A DNA stretch of 11,473 nucleotides, taken from assembly GCA_017853455.1 (NCBI GenBank), contig JAFMJM010000063.1, positions 1 to 11,473 on the forward strand. The letters run 5' to 3'. The notes under the pieces are model-generated. The model made no database searches, was not told where the DNA came from, and saw only the letters and a list, made by a program, of their open reading frames with translations. Made by a program: the position numbers and the translations under genes. The DNA is from Acidimicrobiia bacterium (GTDB taxonomy: Bacteria > Actinomycetota > Acidimicrobiia > IMCC26256 > PALSA-555). Shown one piece after another: positions 3,948 through 10,833 of this stretch (position 1 is the stretch's first letter; each line of letters opens with the position of its first letter).

Positions 3948-6848
3948 GTGTTCCTGAAATCGCTGACGTTGAAGGGCTTCAAGTCCTTCGCCGACAAGAC
4001 CGAGTTGACCTTCGAGCCCGGGGTCACGGTCGTCGTCGGTCCCAACGGCTCCGGGAAGTCCAACCTCGTCGACGCCGTGGCGTGGGTGCTCGGCGCGCAG
4101 GGCGCCCGTTCCCTGCGCGGCGGCAAGATGGACGACGTCATCTTCGCCGGCACCGCGTCGCGCGCCGCTCTCGGGCGGGCCGAGGTCTCCCTCACCATCG
4201 ACAACGCCGCCGGTCTGCTCCCGATCGAGTTCACCGAGGTCACGATCACCCGCACGCTCTTCCGTACGGGTGAGTCCGAGTACGCCATCAACGAGGTGCC
4301 CTGCCGACTCCTCGACGTCCAGGAGCTCCTCTCCGACGCCGGCGTCGGTCGCCAGCAGCACGTCATCGTGGGTCAGGGCCAGCTCGACACCGTGCTCAAC
4401 GCATCGGCGTCGGAGCGGCGGGCGATCATCGAGGAGGCCGCCGGCATCCTGAAGTTCCGGCGGCGCAAGGAGCGGGCCGAGCGCCGCCTGACCGCCACCG
4501 AGGGCAACCTGCTCCGGCTCGGGGACCTGCTGCGCGAGGTCAAGCGTCAGTTGGGCCCCCTCGAGCGCCAGGCCGACGCCGCCCGCCGCCACGACTCGGT
4601 CGTCGAGGAGTTGCGCGCCATCAAGCTCCACCTCGTCGGCCACCAGATCGCCGGTCAGCAGAGCCGCATCGAGAAGCTCCGCGACGAGCGCATCGGGCTG
4701 GTCGAGCGCGAGGGCGCCGTCCGTGAACGCCTCCGCACCCTCGACGAGTCCGTGATGGCGGCCGAGCAGGCCCTCGCCGAGCTCGGTGCCGACGAGCTCG
4801 CCGACGAGTTGGTGCGGGCCGAGTCGATGCGTGAGCGCACGCGCGGCCTGGCGTCGTTGCTCGCCGAGAAGCGGCGCGGTGTGGCCCGCGAGCTCGCGGC
4901 CGCGGCCGACGAAGGTGTGGTCGAGACGTTGGTGGCCGACGCCGTCGCGCTGCGCGAGCAGATCGCGGTGCTCGACCAGGAGGCGCTCACCCTGCCGGGC
5001 ACCGAGACGCCGCTCGCCCTCGACGTCGCCGAGGATCTCGTGCGCGCCGCCGAGGAGCGCTGGCGCACCTCCGAGGCCGAGGCCGCCCGGACCCGCGCCC
5101 GTTCCGACGCCCTCGTGCAGCAGCTCGAGTTGGCGCGTCGTGCCGGTGGGTCGGGGTCGTTGACCGACCTGGACGGCGTGGTCGGTTCGTTGCTCGACCA
5201 CCTCGAGGTCGAGGCGGGTGCCGAGCAGGCGGTCGCCGCCGCGCTGGGTGACGCCATGCTGGCCGTGGTCGTCCGCCACGGCGACGGTGCCCGGGCTGCG
5301 GTGGAGCGCTGCGCGACCGACGGGGTGTCGGCCTGGCTGCTCGTCGCCGACCCCGACGACACCACCGGAGCCCAGCCCGCGCTCGTGCCGCCCGGCGCCC
5401 GCCCGGTGGCCGAACTGATCCGCACGGACGTGGTCGGGCTGACCCCGGTCCTCGGGCGCATGCTGGCGCACGCCGTGATGGTCGACTCGTGGCGCACCGC
5501 CCTCGACCTGGTCGTGGCCCAGCCCGACCTCGTGGCGGTCACGCCCGACGGTTCCCGGCTGGGTGGTGGTGGCCCGTGGCGCATCGGCGCCGGGGGTCCG
5601 GTCACCGGCGTCACCCAGGCCGCCGTCGACGAGGCGGTCGAGCTGGCCGCCGCGGCCGACGTCGACCGGGCGGAGTCGGTCCGGGCGCTCGAGTCGGCCC
5701 GGGCCGCGCTCGGGGCCGCCCGGGCGAGCGAGATGCGGCGGGCCACGACCGACGAGCGCCGTCGGGTGCTGTCGGTGCGCCTCGCCGAGGTCGACGCCCG
5801 GCTCGCCGAGCGCGACCCCGAGGCCCAGGCCCAGGCCGAACGTCAGCGCCGCAACCTGATGGTCCGCGACGAGGCGCTCGGGCGGATCGAGGAGCGTCTG
5901 GTCGGACTGCGGTCGCGCATCCAGGGAGTGCACGACCGCTTGACCGAGGCGCGGCGGGCCCACGCCGAAGCGGCCCGCGCGTCGGCCGAGCAGCTCGACC
6001 GCCTGCGGGCGGAGCGCTCGGGGCTCGAGCGCGAGTTGACCGCCACGCGGGAGCGCATGTCGCGCACCGAGATCGAGGACGCCGAGGCGAAGATGCGCCT
6101 CGAGGCCGCGGTCACGACGCTGCGCACGGAGTACGACGTCGAGCCCCACGTGGCGCTCGACGCGCCGGCACCCCCGGTCCCCGACGGCACGACCCTGGCC
6201 GGCCGGGCGCGCGAGCTCGAGCGCGACCTGCGCCTCATGGGTCCGATCAACCCGCTGGCGCTCGAGGAGTACGACGCCCTCGCCGAGCGGCACCGGTTCC
6301 TCCAGGAGCAGCTCGACGACGTCAAGGCCACCCGCCGCGAGCTGTCGCGGGTGATCCGGGCGGTCGACCAGGAGATCGTGACGGTCTTCTCACAGGCGTT
6401 CGAGGACGTGGCGGGCCACTTCACGGCGCTGTTCACCACGCTCTTCCCGGGTGGATCCGGCCGGATCTCGCTCGTCGATCCGTCGGACCCCCTCAACACC
6501 GGGGTGGAGATCGAGGCTCGCCCGAGCGGCAAGAACGTGCGACGGCTCTCGCTGCTGTCGGGTGGTGAGCGCTCGCTGACGGCGCTGGCCTACCTCTTCT
6601 CGGTCTTCCGGGCCCGGCCCAGCCCCTTCTACCTGCTCGACGAGGTCGAGGCGGCGCTCGACGACGTCAACCTGCACCGGTTCCTCGACCTCGTCCACGA
6701 GTTCCGGGGTGAGGCGCAGTTGGTGGTCGTGTCGCACCAGAAGCGCACGATGGAGGCGGCCGACGTGCTCTACGGCGTCTCGATGCCGCCGGGTGGTTCG
6801 TCCCGGGTGGTCAGCCAGCGCGCCCGCGACGTGTTCGCCCCGGCCTGA
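3948..6848 (+). CDS. smc: Chromosome segregation ATPase SMC (condensin), short-armed
   Basis: SMC dimers form the prokaryotic condensin ring with ScpA/ScpB and organise the chromosome. The 966 residues hold every expected part: N-terminal head with Walker A GPNGSGKSN (31-39) and the Q-loop/NASASERRAIIEEAAGILKFR stretch (151-171); coiled coil about 172-403; hinge about 404-551, starting LTDLDGVVGSLLDHLEVE and ending in a Gly-rich GGGGPWRIGAGG; returning coiled coil about 555-800; LMGPINPLALEEYDALAERH (763-782); C-terminal head with signature LLSGGERSLTAL (869-880), Walker B YLLDEVEAALDD (895-906, D898/E899) and the switch histidine VVSHQKR (927-933). Typical bacterial SMCs have about 1,150-1,200 residues; here both coil halves (about 230 and 240 residues) look about equally shortened, so this is not a one-sided deletion or frameshift. 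It lies alone between two gaps and likely has its own promoter. scpA/scpB are not in the window. Confidence 0.97.
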   Translation: MFLKSLTLKGFKSFADKTELTFEPGVTVVVGPNGSGKSNLVDAVAWVLGAQGARSLRGGKMDDVIFAGTASRAALGRAEVSLTIDNAAGLLPIEFTEVTITRTLFRTGESEYAINEVPCRLLDVQELLSDAGVGRQQHVIVGQGQLDTVLNASASERRAIIEEAAGILKFRRRKERAERRLTATEGNLLRLGDLLREVKRQLGPLERQADAARRHDSVVEELRAIKLHLVGHQIAGQQSRIEKLRDERIGLVEREGAVRERLRTLDESVMAAEQALAELGADELADELVRAESMRERTRGLASLLAEKRRGVARELAAAADEGVVETLVADAVALREQIAVLDQEALTLPGTETPLALDVAEDLVRAAEERWRTSEAEAARTRARSDALVQQLELARRAGGSGSLTDLDGVVGSLLDHLEVEAGAEQAVAAALGDAMLAVVVRHGDGARAAVERCATDGVSAWLLVADPDDTTGAQPALVPPGARPVAELIRTDVVGLTPVLGRMLAHAVMVDSWRTALDLVVAQPDLVAVTPDGSRLGGGGPWRIGAGGPVTGVTQAAVDEAVELAAAADVDRAESVRALESARAALGAARASEMRRATTDERRRVLSVRLAEVDARLAERDPEAQAQAERQRRNLMVRDEALGRIEERLVGLRSRIQGVHDRLTEARRAHAEAARASAEQLDRLRAERSGLERELTATRERMSRTEIEDAEAKMRLEAAVTTLRTEYDVEPHVALDAPAPPVPDGTTLAGRARELERDLRLMGPINPLALEEYDALAERHRFLQEQLDDVKATRRELSRVIRAVDQEIVTVFSQAFEDVAGHFTALFTTLFPGGSGRISLVDPSDPLNTGVEIEARPSGKNVRRLSLLSGGERSLTALAYLFSVFRARPSPFYLLDEVEAALDDVNLHRFLDLVHEFRGEAQLVVVSHQKRTMEAADVLYGVSMPPGGSSRVVSQRARDVFAPA

Positions 6849-6910
6849 CCGTTCCGTCCCGCGGGCCGTCACCGCCCGGCGCCCGCTCGGGGCCCGTCCG
6901 ACGGCGGGGG

Positions 6911-6916
6911 TAACCT
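6911..6916 (+). promoter_or_regulatory. Candidate -10 element TAACCT, likely leaderless ftsY promoter
   Basis: TAACCT fits TAnnnT and ends 9 bases before the ftsY GTG at 6926. A -10 so close to the start codon would place the RNA 5' end within about 0-3 bases of GTG, as in leaderless actinobacterial mRNAs. No Shine-Dalgarno is present, as expected. An imperfect dyad CGGGGG-TAA-CCTCCG (6905-6919) covers the element, and CCGTC-C-GACGG (6894-6904) lies just upstream; either could be an operator, or chance in GC-rich DNA. Confidence 0.5.
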
Positions 6917-6925
6917 CCGCGGACT

Positions 6926-8101
6926 GTGTCCACCACCGCGCTCGTCGTCCTCGTCGCGATCTTCGTCCTCGCCGCGCTCCTGATCGTCGTGCCGCGCCTC
7001 GCGCGCGGCCGGGGCGCACCCGAGGCCCCTCCGCAGCCCCCGCCCGTGCGGGCCCCGGAGCCCGTCCCCGAGCCGACGGAGCCCGCACCGGCGGCGGAGG
7101 TGGTCGAAGCGGTCGTCGGGGAAGTGGTCGTCGAGGAGACGACCGAGGAGTCGGCCCAGGCCGAGGTCGGGGTCGAGACCGAGATCGAGGTCGACGAGGC
7201 CGTCGAGCCGGTCCGTCTGCGCGACCGGCTCGGACGGACCCGGTCGACCTTCGCCGGTCTGCTCGGCACCCTCCGACGCTCGGGCGGTCTGACCGACGAC
7301 GACTGGGACGAGCTCGAGGAGACCCTGCTGCTCGCCGACGTCGGACTCGCGACCACCCAGGCGGTGGTCGAGGGAGTCCGCGCCCGCGCCAAGGGGGCCG
7401 ACGCCGCAGACCTGCCGGGCCTGCTGCGCGACGAGATCGCCGCCCGCCTCACCGCCACCGGTGGCGACCGCTCGCTGCACCACGCCGCCGAGGGCCCGAC
7501 CGTCTGGTTGATGGTCGGCGTCAACGGGGTGGGCAAGACCACCACCACCGCCAAGTTGGCGAAGCGTGAGCGCGACGCCGACCGCACCGTCCTCCTGGCG
7601 GCCGCCGACACGTTCCGGGCCGCGGCCGCCGACCAGTTGGGCATGTGGGCCGGACGCCTGGGTTGCGACCTGGTGCGCGGTCAGGACGGTGGCGATCCCG
7701 GTGCCGTCGTGTTCGACGCCATGGACGCCGCGGCCGCCCGCGACCTCGACGTCGTGATCGTCGACACCGCCGGTCGTCTGCACACCAAGGTCAACCTCAT
7801 GAACGAGCTCGAGAAGCTCAAGCGCATCGTCGAGCGACGCCCGGGTGCGCTCCAGGAGGTGCTGCTCGTCCTCGACGCCGCCACCGGCCAGAACGGTCTC
7901 ACCCAGGCGCGGGAGTTCGCCGAGTCCGTCGACATCACCGGTGTCGTGCTCACCAAGCTCGATGGCACCGCCAAGGGCGGGGTGGTGCTCGCCATCGAGG
8001 CCGAGTTCGGTGTGCCGGTCAAGCTCGTCGGCCTGGGTGAGGGCGCCGACGACCTCGTGCCGTTCGACCCCGACGAGTTCGCCGCCGCGTTGGTCGAGTA
8101 A
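6926..8101 (+). CDS. ftsY: Signal recognition particle receptor FtsY
   Basis: FtsY is the membrane-associated GTPase that receives SRP-ribosome complexes. The 391-residue product opens with a single hydrophobic helix (TALVVLVAIFVLAALLIVVP, 4-23), as in many actinobacterial FtsY proteins, then a Pro/Glu/Val-rich acidic linker (31-95), the N domain (about 100-180) and the G domain: G1 GVNGVGKTTTTAK (198-210), DTFRAAAADQL (228-238), G3 DTAGRLHTK (280-288), G4 TKLDGTAKGG (343-352) and GLGEGADDLVPFDP (369-382). All residues needed for GTP binding are there. GTG at 6926 gives a start right before the membrane segment and fits a leaderless promoter. The gene ends 2 bases before ffh, so receptor and SRP GTPase are made from one message. 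Confidence 0.97.
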   Translation: MSTTALVVLVAIFVLAALLIVVPRLARGRGAPEAPPQPPPVRAPEPVPEPTEPAPAAEVVEAVVGEVVVEETTEESAQAEVGVETEIEVDEAVEPVRLRDRLGRTRSTFAGLLGTLRRSGGLTDDDWDELEETLLLADVGLATTQAVVEGVRARAKGADAADLPGLLRDEIAARLTATGGDRSLHHAAEGPTVWLMVGVNGVGKTTTTAKLAKRERDADRTVLLAAADTFRAAAADQLGMWAGRLGCDLVRGQDGGDPGAVVFDAMDAAAARDLDVVIVDTAGRLHTKVNLMNELEKLKRIVERRPGALQEVLLVLDAATGQNGLTQAREFAESVDITGVVLTKLDGTAKGGVVLAIEAEFGVPVKLVGLGEGADDLVPFDPDEFAAALVE

Positions 8102-8103
8102 CG

Positions 8104-9492
8104 GTGTTCGACTCCCTCTCCGACCGGTTCGACGGGATCTTCAAGCGCCTGCGCGGGCGCGGGGTCCTCACCGAGTCCGACATCGACGACGTGGCGCGCG
8201 AGATCCGCCTGGCGCTGCTCGAGGCCGACGTCAACGTCCGGGTCGTGAAGTCGTTCATCGGCCGGGTCAAGGAACGTGCCCACGGCGCCGACGTCGCCAA
8301 GAGCCTCACGCCCGGCCAGCAGGTCATCAAGATCGTGCACGAGGAGCTCGTCGCCACGCTGGGTGGGACGACCGGCAAGCTCACCATGAACCCCAAGCCC
8401 CCGACCGTCGTGCTGATGGCCGGGCTCCAGGGCTCGGGCAAGACGACCGCCTCGGCCAAGTTGGCCCGCCTGCTCGAGCGTGACGGCAAGCGGGTGCTCC
8501 TGGTGGGTGCCGACCTCCAGCGTCCCGCCGCGGTGGAGCAGCTCCGGGTGCTCGGCGAGCGGGTCGGGGTCCCGGTGTTCTCGGTGGGCGCCGACCCGGT
8601 CGAGGTCGCCCGCAACGGGGTCGCCGAGGCCGAGCGGCTGGGCCGCAACGTCGTCATCGTCGACACCGCGGGCCGTCTGCAGATCGACGCCGACCTCATG
8701 GACGAGCTGGCCCGGGTCCGTGACGCCGTGCAACCCGACGACTCCCTGTTGGTCGTCGACGCCATGACCGGCCAGGAGGCCGTCAACGTCGCCGAGGCGT
8801 TCGCCGAGACCGTCGACCTCACCGGCATCGTGCTCACCAAGCTCGACGGCGACGCCCGCGGCGGTGCGGCGCTGTCGGTCAAGGAGGTCACCGGCCGCCC
8901 GATCATGTTCGCGGGCGTGGGGGAGAAACTCGAGGACTTCGAAGCCTTCCACCCCGACCGGATGGCCAGCCGGATCCTCGGCATGGGCGACGTCCTGACC
9001 CTGATCGAGAAGGCCGAGCAGGCCTTCGACGCCGAGGACGCCCAGGCGGCCGCCGACCGGTTGCGCAAGGGCGAGTTCACCCTCGAGGACTTCCTCGACC
9101 AGATGCGCAAGATGCGCAAGATGGGGCCCCTTCAGGGGCTCATCTCGATGTTGCCCGGCGTGCCCAAGGAGCTCCGTGACGCCCAGATCGACGAGGGCGA
9201 GCTCACCCGGATCGAGGCGATCATCTGCTCGATGACCGGGGAGGAGCGCCGGAACCCCACCATCATCGACGGGTCCCGGCGGGTGCGGATCGCCAAGGGG
9301 AGCGGCACCAGCACCCAGCAGGTCAACGCCCTGTTGAAGCAGTTCAAGCAGGTGTCCCAGATGATCAAGCAGATGACCCGCCCGGGCAAGAAGGGCAAGG
9401 GTCGCCGGATGGGCCTGCCCCCGGGGATGGACCTCTCGGCCCTCACCGGCCCCGGGGGGCCGGGTGGCCCGGGCGGATTCCCCACCGGCTAG
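8104..9492 (+). CDS. ffh: Signal recognition particle protein Ffh (SRP54)
   Basis: Ffh binds 4.5S RNA and signal peptides and works with FtsY to target proteins to the membrane. The 462-residue protein has the N domain (1-95, FDSLSDRFDGIFKRLRGRG), the G domain with G1 GLQGSGKTTASAK (107-119), GADLQRPAAVEQL (135-147), G3 DTAGRLQID (187-195), G4 TKLDGDARGG (245-254) and GVGEKLEDFEAFHP (271-284), then the methionine-rich M domain (about 320-425) with FTLEDFLDQMRKMRKMGPL, CSMTGEERRNP and the RNA-binding SRRVRIAKGSGTS (391-403). The tail after 426 is basic, then Gly/Pro-rich (GPGGPGGPGG). GTG at 8104 lies 2 bases after the ftsY stop without a clear Shine-Dalgarno, suggesting coupling. The G1-G4 loops parallel those of the neighbouring FtsY, as expected for the paralogous pair. 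Confidence 0.98.
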   Translation: MFDSLSDRFDGIFKRLRGRGVLTESDIDDVAREIRLALLEADVNVRVVKSFIGRVKERAHGADVAKSLTPGQQVIKIVHEELVATLGGTTGKLTMNPKPPTVVLMAGLQGSGKTTASAKLARLLERDGKRVLLVGADLQRPAAVEQLRVLGERVGVPVFSVGADPVEVARNGVAEAERLGRNVVIVDTAGRLQIDADLMDELARVRDAVQPDDSLLVVDAMTGQEAVNVAEAFAETVDLTGIVLTKLDGDARGGAALSVKEVTGRPIMFAGVGEKLEDFEAFHPDRMASRILGMGDVLTLIEKAEQAFDAEDAQAAADRLRKGEFTLEDFLDQMRKMRKMGPLQGLISMLPGVPKELRDAQIDEGELTRIEAIICSMTGEERRNPTIIDGSRRVRIAKGSGTSTQQVNALLKQFKQVSQMIKQMTRPGKKGKGRRMGLPPGMDLSALTGPGGPGGPGGFPTG

Positions 9493-9495
9493 CCT
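9490..9495 (+). promoter_or_regulatory. Candidate -10 element TAGCCT of the rpsP operon
   Basis: TAGCCT fits TAnnnT and overlaps the ffh stop codon, just like the element before yceD. A start near 9502-9505 would give a leader of about 80 nt before the rpsP GTG. The hexamer is followed, after exactly 9 bases, by an in-frame GTG at 9505, the same spacing as at ftsY. No -35 is clear. Confidence 0.4.
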
Positions 9496-9508
9496 GTCGC
9501 CTTCGTGC

Positions 9509-9572
9509 CCGGGGTCCGCCCCGGTGCCACTCCTCGCACCGTCGACTCACCGTTCGACCCCGTCGGGTCGGA
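9509..9572 (+). promoter_or_regulatory. Structured rpsP leader with alternative hairpins
   Basis: Three perfect 6-bp stems can form. H1: CCGGGG (9509-9514) with CCCCGG (9519-9524) around a TCCG tetraloop of the stable UNCG type. H2: CGGTGC (9522-9527) with GCACCG (9536-9541), which shares bases with the 3' arm of H1, so the two exclude each other. H3: CGACCC (9555-9560) with GGGTCG (9565-9570), extendable by a G-U and an A-U pair into the first bases of the Shine-Dalgarno. Such a layout would suit a ribosomal-protein feedback leader. In DNA this GC-rich a single 6-bp stem per 100 bases is unremarkable; three in 65 is suggestive only. Confidence 0.4.
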
Positions 9573-9582
9573 AAGGGTTCCC

Positions 9583-10026
9583 GTGGCCGTCAAGATCCGA
9601 CTCATGCGTGTCGGCAAGAAGAAGCAGCCGACCTACCGCGTCGTGGTCGCCGACTCCCGGTCGCCCCGTGACGGGCGGATCATCGAGACCATCGGGCACT
9701 ACGGTCCCCGCGAGGAGCCGTCGCGGGTCCAGATCGACTCCGACCGTGCCCTCGACTGGCTGCGCAAGGGCGCCAAGCCCACCGAGCAGGTCCAGAAGCT
9801 CCTGACCGCCTCGGGCGTGTGGGAGACCTTCACCGCCGAGCGGCCCAACCCCGACACCAAGCTCAACCGGCGGGGTCACGTGACCGGCCGTGGTCCGGCC
9901 CGAAACACCGTCGTGGCCGAGAAGCCCGTCAAGGAGGCTCCCGCTCCGGCGGCGGCCGCCGAGGGTGACGGCGACGCTCCCGCCGAGGCCGGCGACGACG
10001 CCGCGACCGAGGACGCCGGCGAGTGA
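9583..10026 (+). CDS. rpsP: 30S ribosomal protein bS16 with acidic C-terminal tail
   Basis: The 147-residue product starts VAVKIRLMRVGKKKQPTYRV, then DSRSPRDGRIIETIGHYGP (24-42) and ALDWLRKGAKPTEQVQKLL (56-74), the complete S16 core needed for 30S assembly. From about residue 105 comes an Ala/Pro/Glu/Asp-rich tail (for example APAAAAEGDGDAPAEAGDDA), which is low-complexity and found in varied form in many actinobacterial S16 proteins. I chose GTG at 9583 because S16 proteins begin with (M)AVKIRL and because GAAAGGG (9571-9577) sits 5 bases upstream. The frame is open back to a GTG at 9505, which would add 26 residues without family similarity. The stop overlaps the KH-protein start as GTGA. 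Order rpsP-khpA-rimM-trmD is the classic arrangement. Confidence 0.96.
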   Translation: MAVKIRLMRVGKKKQPTYRVVVADSRSPRDGRIIETIGHYGPREEPSRVQIDSDRALDWLRKGAKPTEQVQKLLTASGVWETFTAERPNPDTKLNRRGHVTGRGPARNTVVAEKPVKEAPAPAAAAEGDGDAPAEAGDDAATEDAGE

Positions 10027-10334
10027 CCGACCACGACGTCACCGACGACTACGAGGACTACGACGAGATCGGTGGCTCCGGCGCCGGTCCGTCGGCCGAC
10101 CGGGCCCGGGCCGTCACCGAGTTCCTCGCCCGTGAGCTCGTCGAGGACACCGACGCCGTCGCCGTGACGGCGTCGCCCACCGGCGGCGAGGTCACCCTGC
10201 TGATCCACGCCAGCCCGGCCGACCTCGGTCGGCTGATCGGTCGTCGGGGCCGGGTGATCCAGGCGGTGCGCCAGCTGGCGCGGGCCGCGGGCACCCTCGA
10301 CGGCGCCCGCGTCAACGTCGAAGTCGCGGAGTAG
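10023..10334 (+). CDS. khpA: KH-domain RNA-binding protein KhpA (YlqC family)
   Basis: This small RNA-binding protein of 103 residues carries a single KH domain: VTEFLARELVEDTDAVAV (31-48), EVTLLIHASPADLGRLIGRRGRVIQAVRQL (56-85) with the GxxG loop G73-R-R-G76, and a last strand ARVNVEVAE. In firmicutes KhpA pairs with KhpB/Jag and binds many transcripts, affecting cell elongation; whether that holds here is inference. It lies between rpsP and rimM, its usual place. The first 25 residues (TDHDVTDDYEDYDEIGG) are very acidic and go beyond the family's usual length of about 75-80 residues; GTG at 10023 overlaps the rpsP stop by 4 bases, and no better internal start is apparent, so I keep the long form with some reserve. 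Confidence 0.92.
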   Translation: MTDHDVTDDYEDYDEIGGSGAGPSADRARAVTEFLARELVEDTDAVAVTASPTGGEVTLLIHASPADLGRLIGRRGRVIQAVRQLARAAGTLDGARVNVEVAE

Positions 10335-10345
10335 CCGCGCCGGCC

Positions 10346-10831
10346 ATGCCGGACGTTCCCGACGGGCTCCTCGAGGTCGGTCGGATCGGGCGACCGCACG
10401 GCGTCCGGGGTGACCTGATGGTCACCCTCACCACCGACCGCACCGAGCGGGTCGATCCCGGCACGGAGTGGTGGCTCGTCGACCGCTGGTTCACCGTGAC
10501 GGCCTCGTCGGCGCACCAGGGTCGCCACCGGGTCCACCTCGAGGGGATCGACGACCGCGACGTCGCCGCCACGCTCACGGGCGCGCGCATCCTCGCCACC
10601 CCGCTCGCCGCCGACGGCGACGACCTCTGGGTGCACGAGATGATCGGCGCCGAGGTCGTCGGTCCCGACGGCCGGGCCTACGGCACGGTCACCGCGGTCG
10701 AGGCCAATCCGGCCCACGACCTGCTCGTCCTCGACGGTGGTGGGCTGATCCCGGTGGTGTTCGTGACCGGGCATTCGCCGGGCCGGATCGTCGTCGACCC
10801 GCCGGCCGGCCTGCTCGACGGCGGTGACTGA
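10346..10831 (+). CDS. rimM: 16S rRNA processing protein RimM
   Basis: RimM binds S19 and helps the 30S head mature. The 161-residue protein has the N-terminal RimM domain, opened by LEVGRIGRPHGVRGDLMV (9-26), and the C-terminal PRC-barrel domain (about 92-158): LWVHEMIGAEVVGPDGRAYGTV, AHDLLVL, LIPVVFV and the closing IVVDPPAGLLDGGD, matching the usual ending with pPxGLL. The length is slightly short of the common 165-180, with no domain lost. ATG at 10346 lies 11 bases after the khpA stop with only a poor ribosome binding site. trmD begins 2 bases after its stop; rimM and trmD are regularly adjacent in bacteria. Confidence 0.96.
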   Translation: MPDVPDGLLEVGRIGRPHGVRGDLMVTLTTDRTERVDPGTEWWLVDRWFTVTASSAHQGRHRVHLEGIDDRDVAATLTGARILATPLAADGDDLWVHEMIGAEVVGPDGRAYGTVTAVEANPAHDLLVLDGGGLIPVVFVTGHSPGRIVVDPPAGLLDGGD

Positions 10832-10833
10832 GC

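Noticed and set aside
3741..6293. A second open frame of about 850 codons on the minus strand, opposite smc
   Set aside because: Same reason: it mirrors the smc codon pattern, shows no recognisable domain and has no ribosome binding site or promoter of its own.
9446..9475. GC-only inverted repeats at the 3' end of ffh, resembling a terminator
   Set aside because: They encode the Gly/Pro repeats of the Ffh tail; no T-tract follows, and such stems arise automatically from GGN/CCN codons.
9874..9885. Perfect 12-bp palindrome GGTCACGTGACC in rpsP, similar to the core of a parS site
   Set aside because: Only the TCACGTGA core matches; the flanking bases of the parS consensus (TGTTTCACGTGAAACA) are different, and the bases are explained by the codons for G-H-V-T in S16.
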